A DNA stretch of 64,000 bases. It comes from Epiperipatus broadwayi. Lineage: Eukaryota > Onychophora > Udeonychophora > Euonychophora > Peripatidae. Each line of letters opens with the position of its first letter. Position 1 is the first letter of the stretch. This document shows positions 34,338 through 46,400 of the stretch, piece by piece. Where the stretch lies: assembly GCA_028023455.1 (NCBI GenBank), contig JAQFVV010000288.1, forward strand, positions 622,001 to 686,000. Reading direction: 5' to 3'. Below the pieces are notes generated by a model. It did not search any database, was not told the origin of the DNA, and was given only the letters and a program-made list of their open reading frames with translations. A program made the translations under genes and the position numbers.

Positions 34338-35918
34338 ATGAAATTGGTAGAAGATTTTTATCAAGAATTATATAGTAATAAAGAACAAGTACCTCCTATA
34401 TCTATTACATCTTCCGAATTGCCCAGAATCTTAAATGAAGAAGTGAGACATGCAATTAAGTGTATGAAGAAAGGAAAGGCTCCAGGAAATGATGGAATTA
34501 TAATTGATATATTAAAAGAAGCAGGTGAAGAAATAGAAACAATTTTAGCAAAGTTATATACCAAATGTCTAAATGATAAAGATGTACCGGAAGATTGGAA
34601 GAATGCAGTAATAATATTAATATTTAAAAAAGGTGATAAAGAAGATATTAGAAATTACAGACCTGTCAGCCTTTTATCAGTTTTATATAAAATTTTTACC
34701 AAGATAATTACAACTCGTCTACAGAGAACTTTGGATTTCCACCAACCAAGAGAACAAGCTGGATTTAAAAGTGGTTTTAGTACAATAGATCATATCCAGG
34801 TATTGAGAGAAGTCATAGAAAGGACAAATGAATATGAGTTGTCTTTATGTTTTGGATTTATAGATTATGAAAAGGCATTTGATTCTATACACATTTCTTC
34901 AGTGATTAAAGCATTGGATCATCAAGGTATAGATCCAGGATATTGTCATATTTTAAAGAATATTTATAAAAATGCAACAGCAACAATTAGATTACATAAT
35001 GATACTGGAAAAATCAACATTGAGAAAGGTGTAAGACAAGGTGACTCCATATCTCCAAAACTCTTTACAGCAGTGCTGCAAGAAGTATTTTGTGGATTAA
35101 AATGGGAAACTAAAGGAGTGAAAGTAAATGGAGAGTATTTAAATCATTTAGATTTCGCAGATGATGTAGTTGTTTTTGCAAATAATGCTTCAGAGCTGCA
35201 GGAAATGTTGCAGGAGTTAACAGATGAAAGTAGAAAAGTAGGACTAAAGATAAATGTTAAAAAGACTAAAGTAATGTTTAATCAATTTGCTCAAAATATG
35301 AAAATAAAGATTGATTATGAAGAATTAGAAGAAGTTAACAGTTACAAATACCTTGGTCAGATTATTAATACAGATGGAAACATAATGGAGGAAATTAATC
35401 ATAGAATTAAACTTGGTTGGAGTGCTTTTGGTAGAAATAACTTGATACTAAAAGGAAATATGCCTATGTGTTTGAAAAGGATGGTTTTTAACAAATGTGT
35501 TTTACCAGTTCTTACTTATGGATCTGAGACTTGGACACTTAATAGAAGAGCAATACAGAGACTTCAGACCACTCAAAGAAGTATGGAGAGGTGTATGTTG
35601 GGAGTAACAAGAAGAGATCGAAAACGCAATATATGGGTAAGACAACAAACAGGTGTTACTGACCTTATTGAAAAAATTAAAAGATTGAAATGGAGTAGGG
35701 CTGGACATATTGCTAGAAGAGATGATAATAGATGGACAATTGAAATTTTAAACTGGATTCCAAGAGATTGTAAAAGACCCAGAAAGAGACCACATGTGAG
35801 ATGGATGGATGAAATAAGAAAATGTGCAGGGGTGTTGTGGAGAAGAGAAGCTAAAGATCGGAGAAGATGGATTAAACTTGGAGAGACCTTCATCCTGCAG
35901 TGGATTGATAATGGTTGA
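34338..35918 (+). CDS. RTE reverse transcriptase half
   Basis: The 526-residue frame has every RT landmark intact: KGKAPGNDGI (46-54), VIILIFKKGD then NYRPVSLLSV (91-115), GFIDYEKAFDSI (173-184, motif A), GVRQGDSISP (231-240), LDFADDVVVF (271-280, catalytic FADD) and YKYLGQIINTDG after it. The C-terminal third has the RTE-typical GHIARRDDNRW and RPHVRWMDEI. The listed Met is only the first in frame; the open frame extends upstream to the A8 run and would join the endonuclease. It ends at the TGA repeat tail. Confidence 0.92.
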   Translation: MKLVEDFYQELYSNKEQVPPISITSSELPRILNEEVRHAIKCMKKGKAPGNDGIIIDILKEAGEEIETILAKLYTKCLNDKDVPEDWKNAVIILIFKKGDKEDIRNYRPVSLLSVLYKIFTKIITTRLQRTLDFHQPREQAGFKSGFSTIDHIQVLREVIERTNEYELSLCFGFIDYEKAFDSIHISSVIKALDHQGIDPGYCHILKNIYKNATATIRLHNDTGKINIEKGVRQGDSISPKLFTAVLQEVFCGLKWETKGVKVNGEYLNHLDFADDVVVFANNASELQEMLQELTDESRKVGLKINVKKTKVMFNQFAQNMKIKIDYEELEEVNSYKYLGQIINTDGNIMEEINHRIKLGWSAFGRNNLILKGNMPMCLKRMVFNKCVLPVLTYGSETWTLNRRAIQRLQTTQRSMERCMLGVTRRDRKRNIWVRQQTGVTDLIEKIKRLKWSRAGHIARRDDNRWTIEILNWIPRDCKRPRKRPHVRWMDEIRKCAGVLWRREAKDRRRWIKLGETFILQWIDNG

Positions 35919-35937
35919 TGATGATGATGATGATGAT
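35916..35937 (+). repeat. (TGA)n tail of the RTE element
   Basis: Seven TGA/GAT units directly at the RT stop codon, the usual 3' end of RTE-clade elements. Confidence 0.85.
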
Positions 35938-35940
35938 ATA

Positions 35941-37135
35941 AATATATATTTAAAGAAGGAAATTAAGTTCATAGAAAAGAATAATGAGTATTTTAACTAT
36001 TTTAACATAAAAATTTACACTGTTTTACTACCGTAAATATGGTCGAATGTGCATATTACTTACCCACTCAAGTTGCATAATCTCTGATGATTGCAATCTG
36101 TAATGACATTTGTCACTGTCCACGGAACTCTTATGATACTTTATTGATTTGATCATAATTATGTATACTCATGCATGGTCATTAGAATGCATTAAAATTG
36201 TGGTAATGATAACATCGTGATGGTTTATTACCAGTTCTTTACATAACTTGAAAGAAAAATATTTTTATTATTATTATTAGAAACGTTTCAAATAGATCTC
36301 AAAATATTATTTAATTTACTATAGCACTTGCATTTTAACATATGTCATGAAGTTATTTTTTTAGTTAAATATAAATTATTTCTTTTTTATATTTTTGAAG
36401 TATCAGGAATTTAATGCCCTAATTATATTTTTAAAAAAATTATTTTTAGTATTTCTGATGTATATTGTTGAATATTACACATTTATTGAGATATATTGAA
36501 AGTGATATTACTTGAAGCTTTAGTAAATGTTTCTGGTACAATGTTTTATTAATGTTTCTGAAATGATAAATAGTAGTGAAAGATATCAGTGTATAGCTAT
36601 TAACTTTTAAAGATACAGTTATGTGATTTTTTAAAAAAAAATATTTTATTTTTACATTTTTTCAATCCTAAACTCCAAGTAAGAATTTAAAATAATTACT
36701 CCAGAGACCACTGTCATAAATATTGAAAACAATTTTGGACGAAGTACACATTTTTATTTAATACCGGTTAACGTTATTTCAAATATTGCACACTTTCCAT
36801 TCTAGTAATAACTCTTCTTTTTCTTCAATCATATTTTGGTTAACAAGAAACTATTTTCAAATAGTCATACACATGTCGCATTTCGTCTAGAACTGGAAAC
36901 AATCTATTCAATTAAGTTCTTAAATAAATTTTGTTTTATATTTAATTATTTCCACACAAATTACGTACTTAAATATTTCATAAACATTTGCTAAGACTGA
37001 AATAACGTTTTTTTTAAATAAAAATAATAAACAGCAGCTCATAAATGAATATAGCCATTTCCAAAAAAACAACCAAAGAGAGAAAAACAAAATAAACTTT
37101 AGAAATGATTTTTTAATTACGATACAAACCAATAT

Positions 37136-37197
<62 letters not shown>

Positions 37198-37980
37198 TTC
37201 ACATACAAAACATGCTGATCTGTATTTGGTGTATTTGATATTTTGCAGCTGCTTTTTAATATTTGTTTTATTAAAAAGCTTTTCTTTCTGAAATACTTCT
37301 ATAGCATGTCAGTCATAGCTCTCTAATGTATTCGATTCTTTTCCATGCCTTCTGTATGAATACAATTGCCAATGAACTTTTTTAAAATGTCTTTGAGACA
37401 ATTTTTATAGTATGGATATGTACTATCATTCTCCCAAAAATAATGATCATATTCACTAGGTAATATGCTTTTATCAAATCTTATATTGTTACTACATTTT
37501 TACGTTTTCAATCGAAACAAAGTGGGATATTACAAAAATGAACTTTATAGTATTACATCAGTAAATTGAATAAAATAATGATTTGTTTCACAATCCTCCT
37601 AATGTATTTATAAATATTCACTCTGTTCTGATTATTTTATATTGTAGTTATAAGATTATTAAGACACATGTTCATATATAAATTATATAAAATAATGCTC
37701 ATTATACAACTATTATTGTTACAATAATTATTTCTTCAATTGGAAATACTCCCTCTTTCAACGTAATAAAAGTAGCAGCAGCATATTACAATCCCCATTG
37801 TATCTCCACATCTATTCTATTGATAAAATTATTAAGTCATTTAAACCGATTTACCTCCTCAAATTGATGAATATCCAAGATAAAGTTACTGAGGTTTTTT
37901 TTTTTCATTGTTAAAATAACGAATTTTAGTTTTCAAATATCAATTATCAGATCAAAATCTTTATATATAGTATTCAAAAC
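35941..37980. other. AT-rich spacer with a (TA)n tract
   Basis: No gene recognised. A (TA)n microsatellite occupies about 37139-37194. The remainder has many homopolymer A/T runs and no conserved frame. Confidence 0.6.
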
Positions 37981-37989
37981 ATTAATTAC

Positions 37990-39880
37990 AAATAGTATTT
38001 TGAATTGGCAAAATATCATATTCATAGGCATAACACCAGTTTTCCCTGGAATCCCATCATTCGTTTTAAAACACCTGAGCCAATACGCAGTGAAATATCT
38101 GTGTAACTTGGCCAATCATTTAACACAAAAAATACAGAACATAGATGTCTATGCCGTCGCCATAGTTGCCTACAATAAAAAGCCAAAAATAATTCTCTCA
38201 CTTGGAAATCTCCATACAATATCAATGGGCCCTTTTCTGATCAAAATAATAGAATAGATCATCAAGCAAAAAATTAAACTACATAATGCCACTAATTTCT
38301 GAAGTACAACATAACCAAAAAGGATCAACAACCATACAAGCAGTGTTGCTATTCAAAGCAATACTTGTGTCAGTTAGAGAAAAAAAATATATGGCCCTAT
38401 AGCAGCCCAACTTAACATAGAGGCAGCATTTGATTCAATTAACCTCAATATACAATTAAAAATTCTAAAAAAAAACATGGACAACCCTAGGATATATATG
38501 TACATCATTTCAAATATGCTTCTAGTTCAAGAAATGCACATATCCCTCAATGGAAGAAATTCACCATCCTTCACTCCAACCCAGTATTTATCACAAGGAT
38601 CCCCACTCAGCTCTCTGCTCTTCATATATATCAATCCTCTCATAGAAATAATACAAAAACATTTGATGGGATTCAAATACCAGGAATGGCACAAATATAC
38701 CATACCTGGTATACATGGAAGATGTCACTGTCTTTCTATCCTTAAAAAACAGTTTCCACAATTACAAAATATACTCCAGGATTTCACAGCACAATACAAA
38801 CTGACATTTAACCAAAAAAGACCTCACCATGGTCACTTTTCACAGAAAGACTATGTATGTCTATCTATCAGTCCAAGCTGACCTCATTCCTGGGATTTCC
38901 ATTTCCTTTGGGAATCACAGGTATGAGATGTCAAATGCAAAATAGGCTTACAGAAGAGACCAAGCAGATTGCATACTCCCTCTCAAAATATATCTGTCCA
39001 TCTCCTTTCCAAAGTGCAATTAATCAGCCAATTAATAATAAAGAAAATAAGCTACTATGTACTAATTATATCATATTCAAAGGCCTTTACTTCAAACATT
39101 AGAACAATATGCAATCAACTCATCTGGTTCATAAAAAAACATTGGTGATATCTAATAGGAAGATTAGTCAGCCACTTATAAAAATAGACTAGGTCTGCAC
39201 AGTGTTGAAATAGTTCACATACAAAAACTAAAAAAACACAATAATCAACCTACTAAAACAATTTTGAAAAATTATTCATCTAGTACAGATTACCCCTATT
39301 GATACTGCCTCCAGGAGGATATTTCATCCATTATTTATCAAATTAAAACCACAGTAGAGATACCACACCAATATGAAAGCCCATATTCATATTGTAAATG
39401 AACAATCTAATGAATAAAGATATTGATGCTGATGACCACCCTCCTATGCTAGGAATAAATAACGAAAGATTAATCAAGAAATATAAAAATGGGCATTGGA
39501 ACCCAAGTTTTTCAATTTCATAATAAAAATGAACCTTACCACCATGCGAACAACTTATTTCTCTATTATAAAAAGATGTATGTCAACATTGATCCTTTCT
39601 GAGTACTATACCACTGGGTGGAGCAGACAATCGAATACTTAATTTACCATTGGCTTGCTTTGAGCCAAATAACAAATAATGTCCAGCACCTACAGAAAAA
39701 CAAACACTATCATTGACCAAATTATTGCCACATATCAGAATCTATCAGTCCCAAGCATCCAGGCAGCTACCTTCATGCTCTATTCATTCTGGTGCATAAC
39801 ATGCAGTTTTCTGGTGGAAAGAAATACTAGATGTTCTCCCTTGACATTCACAAACAAATTAATGCAAATTTAAAACAGAA
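37990..39880 (+). mobile_element. LINE-B: decayed RT fragment related to LINE-A
   Basis: Plus-strand pieces align with LINE-A RT: LHTISMGPFLIKIIE (about 38210-38258) with LHPISMILLLIKTIK, and AAQLNIEAAFDSI (about 38405-38445) with AIQLEFSSAFDTI. Then LSQGSPLSSLLFIYINPL (in 38477-38881) is motif B. Stops and shifts occur throughout; the frames at 38857-39102 and 39679-39873 may be thumb and tail remnants. Confidence 0.7.
38477..38881 (+). pseudogene. LINE-B RT palm fragment
   Basis: A 134-residue frame with the LSQGSPLSSLLFIYINPL motif followed by a linker. The catalytic Y-x-D-D expected about 40 residues later is not legible, so the copy is dead. Confidence 0.65.
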
Positions 39881-40559
39881 ACAAAATAATCACAAGACCA
39901 AATTTATATGCAGCCACTTGGTCACTCTTAAGAGAGCAGTCAAGATTGTAGGTAAATACAAAGGGAGAGAAGGACTACTAAAAATCAAATTAACTTTATC
40001 AAATTTAATTCTGATGGTGTAATGCACAAAATAATATGTAATGATTGTTATTAACAAAAGTATGTATACAAAGACATCCAAACTTAAGGAACTAAACTTC
40101 ATGATGTACATAACTCTATACATTAATTCATAAATTTGGATCAAACAATTCCAATGTAAAATTATATAAACCATCATAATTCATGTAAAAAAAACCTCTT
40201 TTGAATCAATAAAATCCATTTTAAAACACAAAAATACAATATAAAGAAAATAATTTATTGTTTTCACCATTGATTAATTTAAGTTAGAAATTCATTCATA
40301 AAATCTGTGTTTGTAAATTGATCCATTCCAAAGACAAGTATTATAAAAATTGAAAATAATATTTGAAGAAGTATACATCTTTGTTTAACACCCATTTATA
40401 TATTATATGCTCCATATTTTCCATTTGTATCAATAGCACTTTCTTTTTATTTTACAATGTAGAAACTATATAATACAGTCAATTTTGGTGATAACCAACT
40501 AACTTCAAACATTTTTGGTTTAACAAAATGCCTTGAAAATTGCTTATTTTGTCCTAACA

Positions 40560-41160
40560 TCATTTTTGGCAACAAAGCAATGTCTGTATTGCTTATTCAT
40601 TCTTTAAATCCATATTGAATCTCGGGTAACCGATATTTTAAACAATAAAAGCATCCTCCAGATTGGCACAACTTCATGTATCCAAATATCTTTTTTTAAA
40701 TTCCAATATTTTTGAAGCTACCTTATGACTACTATATTTTAACCCTTCTCTAGATATGTCATCAGGTCCTATAGCCTTTTTTATTTTGAGATTATAGTGA
40801 GTTATTATGGTTTCATTAAACTGGATATATTTTTCCAAATTTAAGTAGGTAAAATGTACATAACATTAAAAGTTATTATATCAATTGTATTATAGTTCAA
40901 AAATGATCAAAAGCAATATTTCTCTCTTTCAAAAATATAACTAACATCATAATAGAAAGAGAGTCATTTCTTGATCTATTAGAACTGTGATAGCATTTCT
41001 CAGATCACCATGTTGTTTTCAATTCAACAAAAAATGATCTTGAATGACCAATGATTAGCAAATGTCTGTAACGTCTATGACCTTCTACTTTCTGGGCTTT
41101 TATATTCATTATGATGTTTACATTTAATTTATTATTCTCCCAAAAAAATAGTGTTACAAA
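40560..41160 (-). mobile_element. LINE-C, RT start fragment
   Basis: On the minus strand at about 40830-40720 one frame reads KKAIGPDDISREGLK, the K-A-x-G-P-D box at the start of LINE RT domains, and about 100 bases on there is PEIQYGF-like sequence. The rest is eroded. The endonuclease part at 43506-44200 has the same orientation and could belong to the same insertion, split by later events. Confidence 0.5.
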
Positions 41161-41171
41161 CTTCCTTTTAA

Positions 41172-41417
<246 letters not shown>

Positions 41418-41589
41418 TCATTTTTCAGATTACTAGTCATGATTTCTATTTAGTGAACTCAAGAAATTGAATTACTTGTATTTGATAATATTGAAGACCC
41501 ATATTAGTAATTTTAGTCTTTAAAAGCTATTGGTATTTGATATTATAGGAGATTAGGTACTGTTCTATTAGCTCATGTCAGCCACTTGA

Positions 41590-42010
41590 TGGTGCTATTT
41601 TAATGTAAAAACACAGAAATATGCTATTACCACAGCCACCACTGCTGACCTTTCCACACAAAAGCAGACCATTTAACATGGCCTCAGGTGCCACTTTACA
41701 ATGTTTCTATGCTAAAAGCATGGAAACATGCCATTTTGGCTGCTGGACTGCTTTGTGTTGCACACTTTATCCCAATTCTCACAGCTCAAAGTTCACTACA
41801 ATATCATGTGAGACTGTGTGAACTTCAGCCTGCCACAACTCTTCAAGTAATTAGCTTACAATTCATCTGACCTAGTATTATCTACTAACAATTTAACACC
41901 ATTGCTATGCTTCCATACTCAACCTGGAACTTTTGAATTATTTGGAAAAGGTATGGTCAAGCAGAATTTTAACAAGCTCATGCAAAATGTCATGTTAGCA
42001 TGTGAACACA
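41590..42010. other. Unassigned less AT-rich segment left of the Merlin remnant
   Basis: Short overlapping plus-strand frames (41621-41821, 41688-41870) show no recognised motif. It is richer in G+C than the flanks, like the transposase region that follows, so it may be the element's 5' part. Confidence 0.3.
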
Positions 42011-42860
42011 TCCATGACAAATAAAATGGTGGATTTGAACATGGATATTTTGAAATTGTGGCAATTGCCATCAACAGAAACTGGTGCAGAGGCATTTCTC
42101 CAGCAGCACAATGTACTGCTCCTTTCCAAGAAATGTTTGTGTGGAGAATCAATGAGATTTGTAGTTTATAAAAACTTCTGGACTTACATTTATATGTTGT
42201 GTCCCTATCATTGAAAGTGTGCATTTTGGCAAGAGACCTGATTGGTGGCTTTAGAATTCCACTTGTCAAATTTTCATGTGTGCTGTAATATTGGAGCCAT
42301 GATGCGCTGAGCCTAGAGCATGCTATTGGCAATCTGAAGATGTCTCAAGGTGCCTTTGTGAGATGGACAGATGTTCTGTGTGAGCTGTTCTGCAAGAACC
42401 TTGCTTTATGCCCCTTCAGTCAAATCAGTGATCCAGGTTTGATCATTAAGGTTGATGAGACTCTTTTCAGCTGCAGAAAAAACCATCATGCACAATGCTT
42501 CCTTATCAATGGGTATTCAGAGGACTGTACTGAAAGACTGGTGAATGCTTTGCCACAGCCATTCTATCTTGCTCAGTGACCAACCTGCTGCAGGCTATAT
42601 GTGAACATGTGAAACCTGAAATGAGCATCAACATAGACTGGAGAAGGGCTACCAAACCTCTAAGCTTCAGGCTGCAGGCTTCAGCACATGACCATCAACC
42701 ACTGCTACAACTTTGTAGATTCTACTAGAGAATCCCACACCCAGAACATTGAGAATCTCTGGGGCTCTCTCAATTGGCATAACAGAAAACAGTGCAAAAC
42801 AGCCAGAAAAATCCTTGAACAATTACCTGTGTGAGTTCCTGTGATGACATGTTTACAAGG
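42010..42860 (+). pseudogene. Merlin/IS1016-type (ISXO2-like DDE) transposase, broken
   Basis: Three frames together give this family. The N-terminal zinc-ribbon region reads FLQQHNVLLLSKKCLCGESM (about 42090-42152). The first catalytic Asp lies in IIKVDETLFSCRKNH (GAT 42454-42456), the second in NIDWRRA (GAC 42636-42638), and the Glu in SHTQNIENLWGS (GAG 42751-42753, in the family's H-T-Q-N-I-E-x-x-W box). The three acidic positions are in two frames and stops intervene, so the enzyme is dead. Terminal inverted repeats were not identified. Confidence 0.8.
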
Positions 42861-43200
42861 GTGAGGACTTGTTTTACATTGTATTAGGAGAGATGCATCT
42901 GCATTAAATTGTTTGACAGTTTTTGTTGTTGGTTTTTACAAGATTTTTGTTTTACAAGTTCAATTACCAAGTTTTGACAGTTTTTGTTGTTAGTGTTTAC
43001 AAGAGTTTTGTTTGGTTTCCAAGTTCAATTGGGGAGTTTTTACAGTTTTTGTTCTTGTTTATTGATGTCAAAATTGTTGTTTCCAAGCAAGAAACACATA
43101 TTGAGATTAGTTATTTCTTAAGTATTTATTTATTTATTAATATATTTTATTTTTCAATTGATTTTTTTATTATTTCTTAATTTTTTTCTCATATGTCAAA
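42861..43200. repeat. Short tandem repeats downstream of the Merlin remnant
   Basis: A phrase of about 60-75 bp (TTGACAGTTTTTGTTGTT, then TTTACAAG and TTTTTGTTT) occurs two to three times between 42905 and 43060. No gene. Confidence 0.6.
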
Positions 43201-43272
43201 TGTGTTGACCAAGAAGTGAACTTGGGGCAGCTGCTTGGAAGGCAGCTATGCTAACCTCTAGGCCACCAATGC
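43201..43272 (-). pseudogene. tRNA-Gly(UCC) pseudogene
   Basis: The minus strand gives exactly 72 bases in tRNA layout. The D-arm and anticodon half is nearly that of animal tRNA-Gly: AGAGGTTAGCATAGCTGCC, then the anticodon loop CTTCCAA and GCAG. The acceptor ends show GCATTGG and TCAACAC, and the T-arm reads AGTTCACTTCT instead of GGTTCGATTCC, so the acceptor and T stems are mispaired. Several changes look like CpG decay. It could be a dead tRNA gene or the head of a SINE. Confidence 0.75.
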
Positions 43273-43505
43273 TTGATTTCTTAATTTTGTTTCTATATAA
43301 TGAGAATAATCAACATTATATCTATGTTGGCCCAGTAACATTGTATCTATGTGTTTTTGGTTAGTAACAATGTCATCAAGTGGTTGACATGATCTAATAG
43401 AACAGTGCCAGAGATTCTTCTAAACACTCTAATATCAACTTTCTTATGAATATGATTGTAATAATATCCATTTGTAATGTAATTTCATTTTAATTTTGGA
43501 GCCTA

Positions 43506-44200
43506 CTAATCTATGAACCATCCAACAATTTCTGCTTGTAGGTGTTCAAAATTCTGCTCCCTAACAATAATGTAATCTATTAAAATTATTTTTTGAATGT
43601 GGATGCATTTATATTTCTTTATAGTGTTGTTCTTTCTACACAAATTATTTATAGTCAATCCTGGAATTGTTAAAAATCTGTAATAACAAAAATCAGCAAT
43701 ATCAGTATTTTCAATAACGTTTGACCAAAATATACTATTTATAGCAAATGGTGCATTGAAGTCTCCAAAAAAAAATTTCGATTTTTTTAATGGTATTGCT
43801 GTAATAACATTATCCAACAAGTAATAAACACTTCCTTTCCTTGGATTTCTGAATCTAAATTTGAAACATAGGCATTAATAAACAGTGGGCTATTACCATT
43901 GCCAATGTAAAATTTTAACACCATTAGCCTTCATCTGATACATCGAATTTCAACAAATGATAATATAAAATTAGACTTTACAAATAATCTAACACTAGAA
44001 GAGTTTTATTAAAACCAATGATATCGACTTGACATTTTGAATACCCTTTAGTCACCAGTGCAGTCCTTCATTATAATCTTGAAGTATTTGTATCAAGTAA
44101 TTTTGCACAGTCCATGTTCCAATATTATCTTCTTCTTTGTCACTGCTATTGGTATTATTAATACTATTGTCATTATATCTATTTTTTACAACAGTAATTC
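43506..44200 (-). mobile_element. LINE endonuclease fragment (LINE-C?)
   Basis: The minus-strand frame 43820-43506 has FFFGDFNAPFAINSIFW, the G-D-F-N box of APE nucleases, and farther on IDYIIVREQNF. Upstream, at about 43920-43840, another frame reads GNGNSPLFINAYVS, the middle of the same domain. It is a broken endonuclease. Confidence 0.65.
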
Positions 44201-45240
44201 AAATCTATCACATATAATTAATTACATGATGAAATACCACATTTGGAATTAAGTTCCATTATAATGATAAAGTGTACATTTATAAAATGGTAACCATGAG
44301 ACCAATGGATATGTACATATAATATAGATATATTTTTAGTAAACAAAACCTACTTCAATGAATAATAAAAATACTTTAGAATTTTTGTAATGTTAAATTT
44401 AAAATTACTTTATAATTTAAAAGCTTCTGTAACCACTCTCTCATCATAAACAATTCTAACTCTTTTGAAATTGATTTGGAAAGAACAAGTTGTCATTTTT
44501 CTTATTTACAAGGAACTTAATACACTATTGTTTACATTATTATCATGCTCAAATTTTATTTTAATAAAAGTGTAAAAAGTTGTTTTATACAAATTGCATA
44601 ACTATTTGAAATAAATGGCTTTATACTAATCACTTTCCATTTTACTAAATGTAAAATCCTATTATCTACAGTTTTCAGTGTATTAATAATTAAAGTATTT
44701 TGTCAGTTAAATTCACTTAAAAGAATTGGGATAATAAAACTTGAATATATTCATAGTATATATAAAATTATATGGAAGGAAACGAATTATCACACATGTG
44801 ATATAAGTAGGCATGCACTCCCGAATTATAGCACATATGTGGAAATTACTTTCTTTCGATATACTTTCACAGGCGATTTAAAAATCGCTAGATTATATAC
44901 TGATTAAGTCATCAATAGTAAATTCAGTCTTTTTGATATTACATGCAAATATTGTTGCTGGTTTACAAAATAATAAATTAAGATTGTATGAAGGAACAAT
45001 TTTTATACTGTGAAGGGTAAAATGTATCACAATAACTTAATCACAAACAATCTGCTATTTTTGTTAATATAGAAAATATGTCTTTTGTTCGCTAGAATAA
45101 CTAACTTAACCAACTGCTTACTCATGACAAAAAACATTTTTTCTATCGGAGATTGAACGTTTGCTTTAAATTATAATAGTGATTGATAGTAACTGAACAT
45201 ATATACTCATTGTTATTGAATGCGATTCAGCTAGACCCTT
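44200..45240. other. AT-rich spacer
   Basis: No gene, RNA or recognised repeat visible. Confidence 0.5.
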
Positions 45241-45246
45241 AAACAA

Positions 45247-45248
45247 GC

Positions 45249-45291
<43 letters not shown>

Positions 45292-45905
45292 ACAATAACT
45301 AGATTAACACCCCAACACTGCTTTATTGAGTAAATGGAATATCTTCAATTCAAAGCTCAAGATAAAGTCTTTTGAAAAGATAAAAATGGTCTGTCACAAA
45401 CTGATTAAATTATTATAAATTGCCCTTTATTAATTTATTTGGCATGGGTGAAATTTGTCAGCATAAATGAATTTAAGTAAAAATGATAAGACAGTATGTT
45501 CTTATCTTTCAAAAGTCATATCATATACTTTGGATTCATAGTATTTCATTTACTTTATAAACAAGTGTTGGTGTGATAATCTAGTTATTATATAATATTA
45601 ATTACTGGGGAAAGTTTTGTTATTTCATATAATATTTACAAGCTGTAAATTGAAAACTTTCGCCAATGTGAAATTAATATAGAGCAATTTAAAATATAGT
45701 TTTAAACGAGTGAATGAATCAAATTAGGATCTTCATACTTTATTGTCAAAATCTTTTAGATTTCCATGTGTAAATGAATTTGAAAAAGAATAACGGTCGG
45801 TCCATTCTTATCTTTACAAAAGACTTTATCTTTGTGGCTTTGATATTTCATTTACTCGATAAACCAGTGTTGGTGTATTAATCTAGTTACTATATAATAC
45901 TAACC
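45247..45905. repeat. (TA/TG)n and three related ~110-bp repeats, one inverted relative to two
   Basis: (TA)n(TG)n lies at 45250-45291. Directly after it, 45296-45400 (AACTAGATTAACACCCCAACACTG, opened by A-C-A-A-T, then TTGAGTAAATGGAATAT) is the inverted counterpart of 45485-45595 and 45785-45905, which share CTTATCTTT(C/A)(A)AAAG, ATTTCATTTACT and GTGTTGGTGT. It may be a small fold-back element. Confidence 0.7.
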
Positions 45906-46009
45906 GCTGCAAAAAGTTTATATTTATATAAACATATATTTGCTTGTTTTTTACAATTGTTTCGTTTGTGAAATTACTTTATTTCTTTCAAAAAACTTGG
46001 TTTGTTATA

Positions 46010-46021
46010 TTCAGCCAATTA

Positions 46022-46056
<35 letters not shown>

Positions 46057-46086
46057 ATTGGCTATATATCCAATATAAATATATCC

Positions 46087-46120
<34 letters not shown>

Positions 46121-46130
46121 GGATAATTTA
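46010..46130. repeat. Two (TA)n-centred palindromes
   Basis: AGCCAATTACTA-(TA)n-TAGTAATTGGCT spans about 46013-46067, and ATCCAATTATA-(TA)n-TATAATTGGAT spans about 46081-46126. In each the unique flank is mirrored across the TA tract. Confidence 0.9.
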
Positions 46131-46400
46131 TATTGATTGCATAATAAATTAAAAATGTAATTATGAATATTGCAAAGATGGGAGAATTTTTTAAATGAGT
46201 GACTTTCTCAATTAATTTTGTTATTTAGAATTAAAACTTCATTTTGGATATGGAGAAAGAAAAAACTTTTGCTTCTTTTCCCTGCTTAATTTGTATAGAT
46301 ATTTTATTATATACACTATGTTTGAAAATTAGTAGTCAATGATTTGTAGCAATAATACTGGTAGGGAGAAACACAAAAATTTTCATATGCCTTTTTTTAT

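Larger units (their letters stand above)
32635..35940 (+). mobile_element. RTE-clade non-LTR retrotransposon, nearly full length
   Basis: About 3.3 kb, the usual size of RTE elements: a 5' region of about 325 bp, an endonuclease-RT reading frame, and a 3' tail of TGA trinucleotides starting at the stop codon (35916-35937), typical of the RTE clade. Only one reading-frame break is evident (in 34297-34304). It is by far the best preserved mobile element in the window. Confidence 0.92.

Noticed and set aside
33368-34564. Minus-strand frames inside the RTE element
   Set aside because: Antisense shadows of the strong endonuclease and RT frames.
42895-43180. Plus-strand frame 42923-43180 as a membrane protein
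   Set aside because: Phe/Leu/Ile-rich because of T-rich tandem repeats; no family resemblance.
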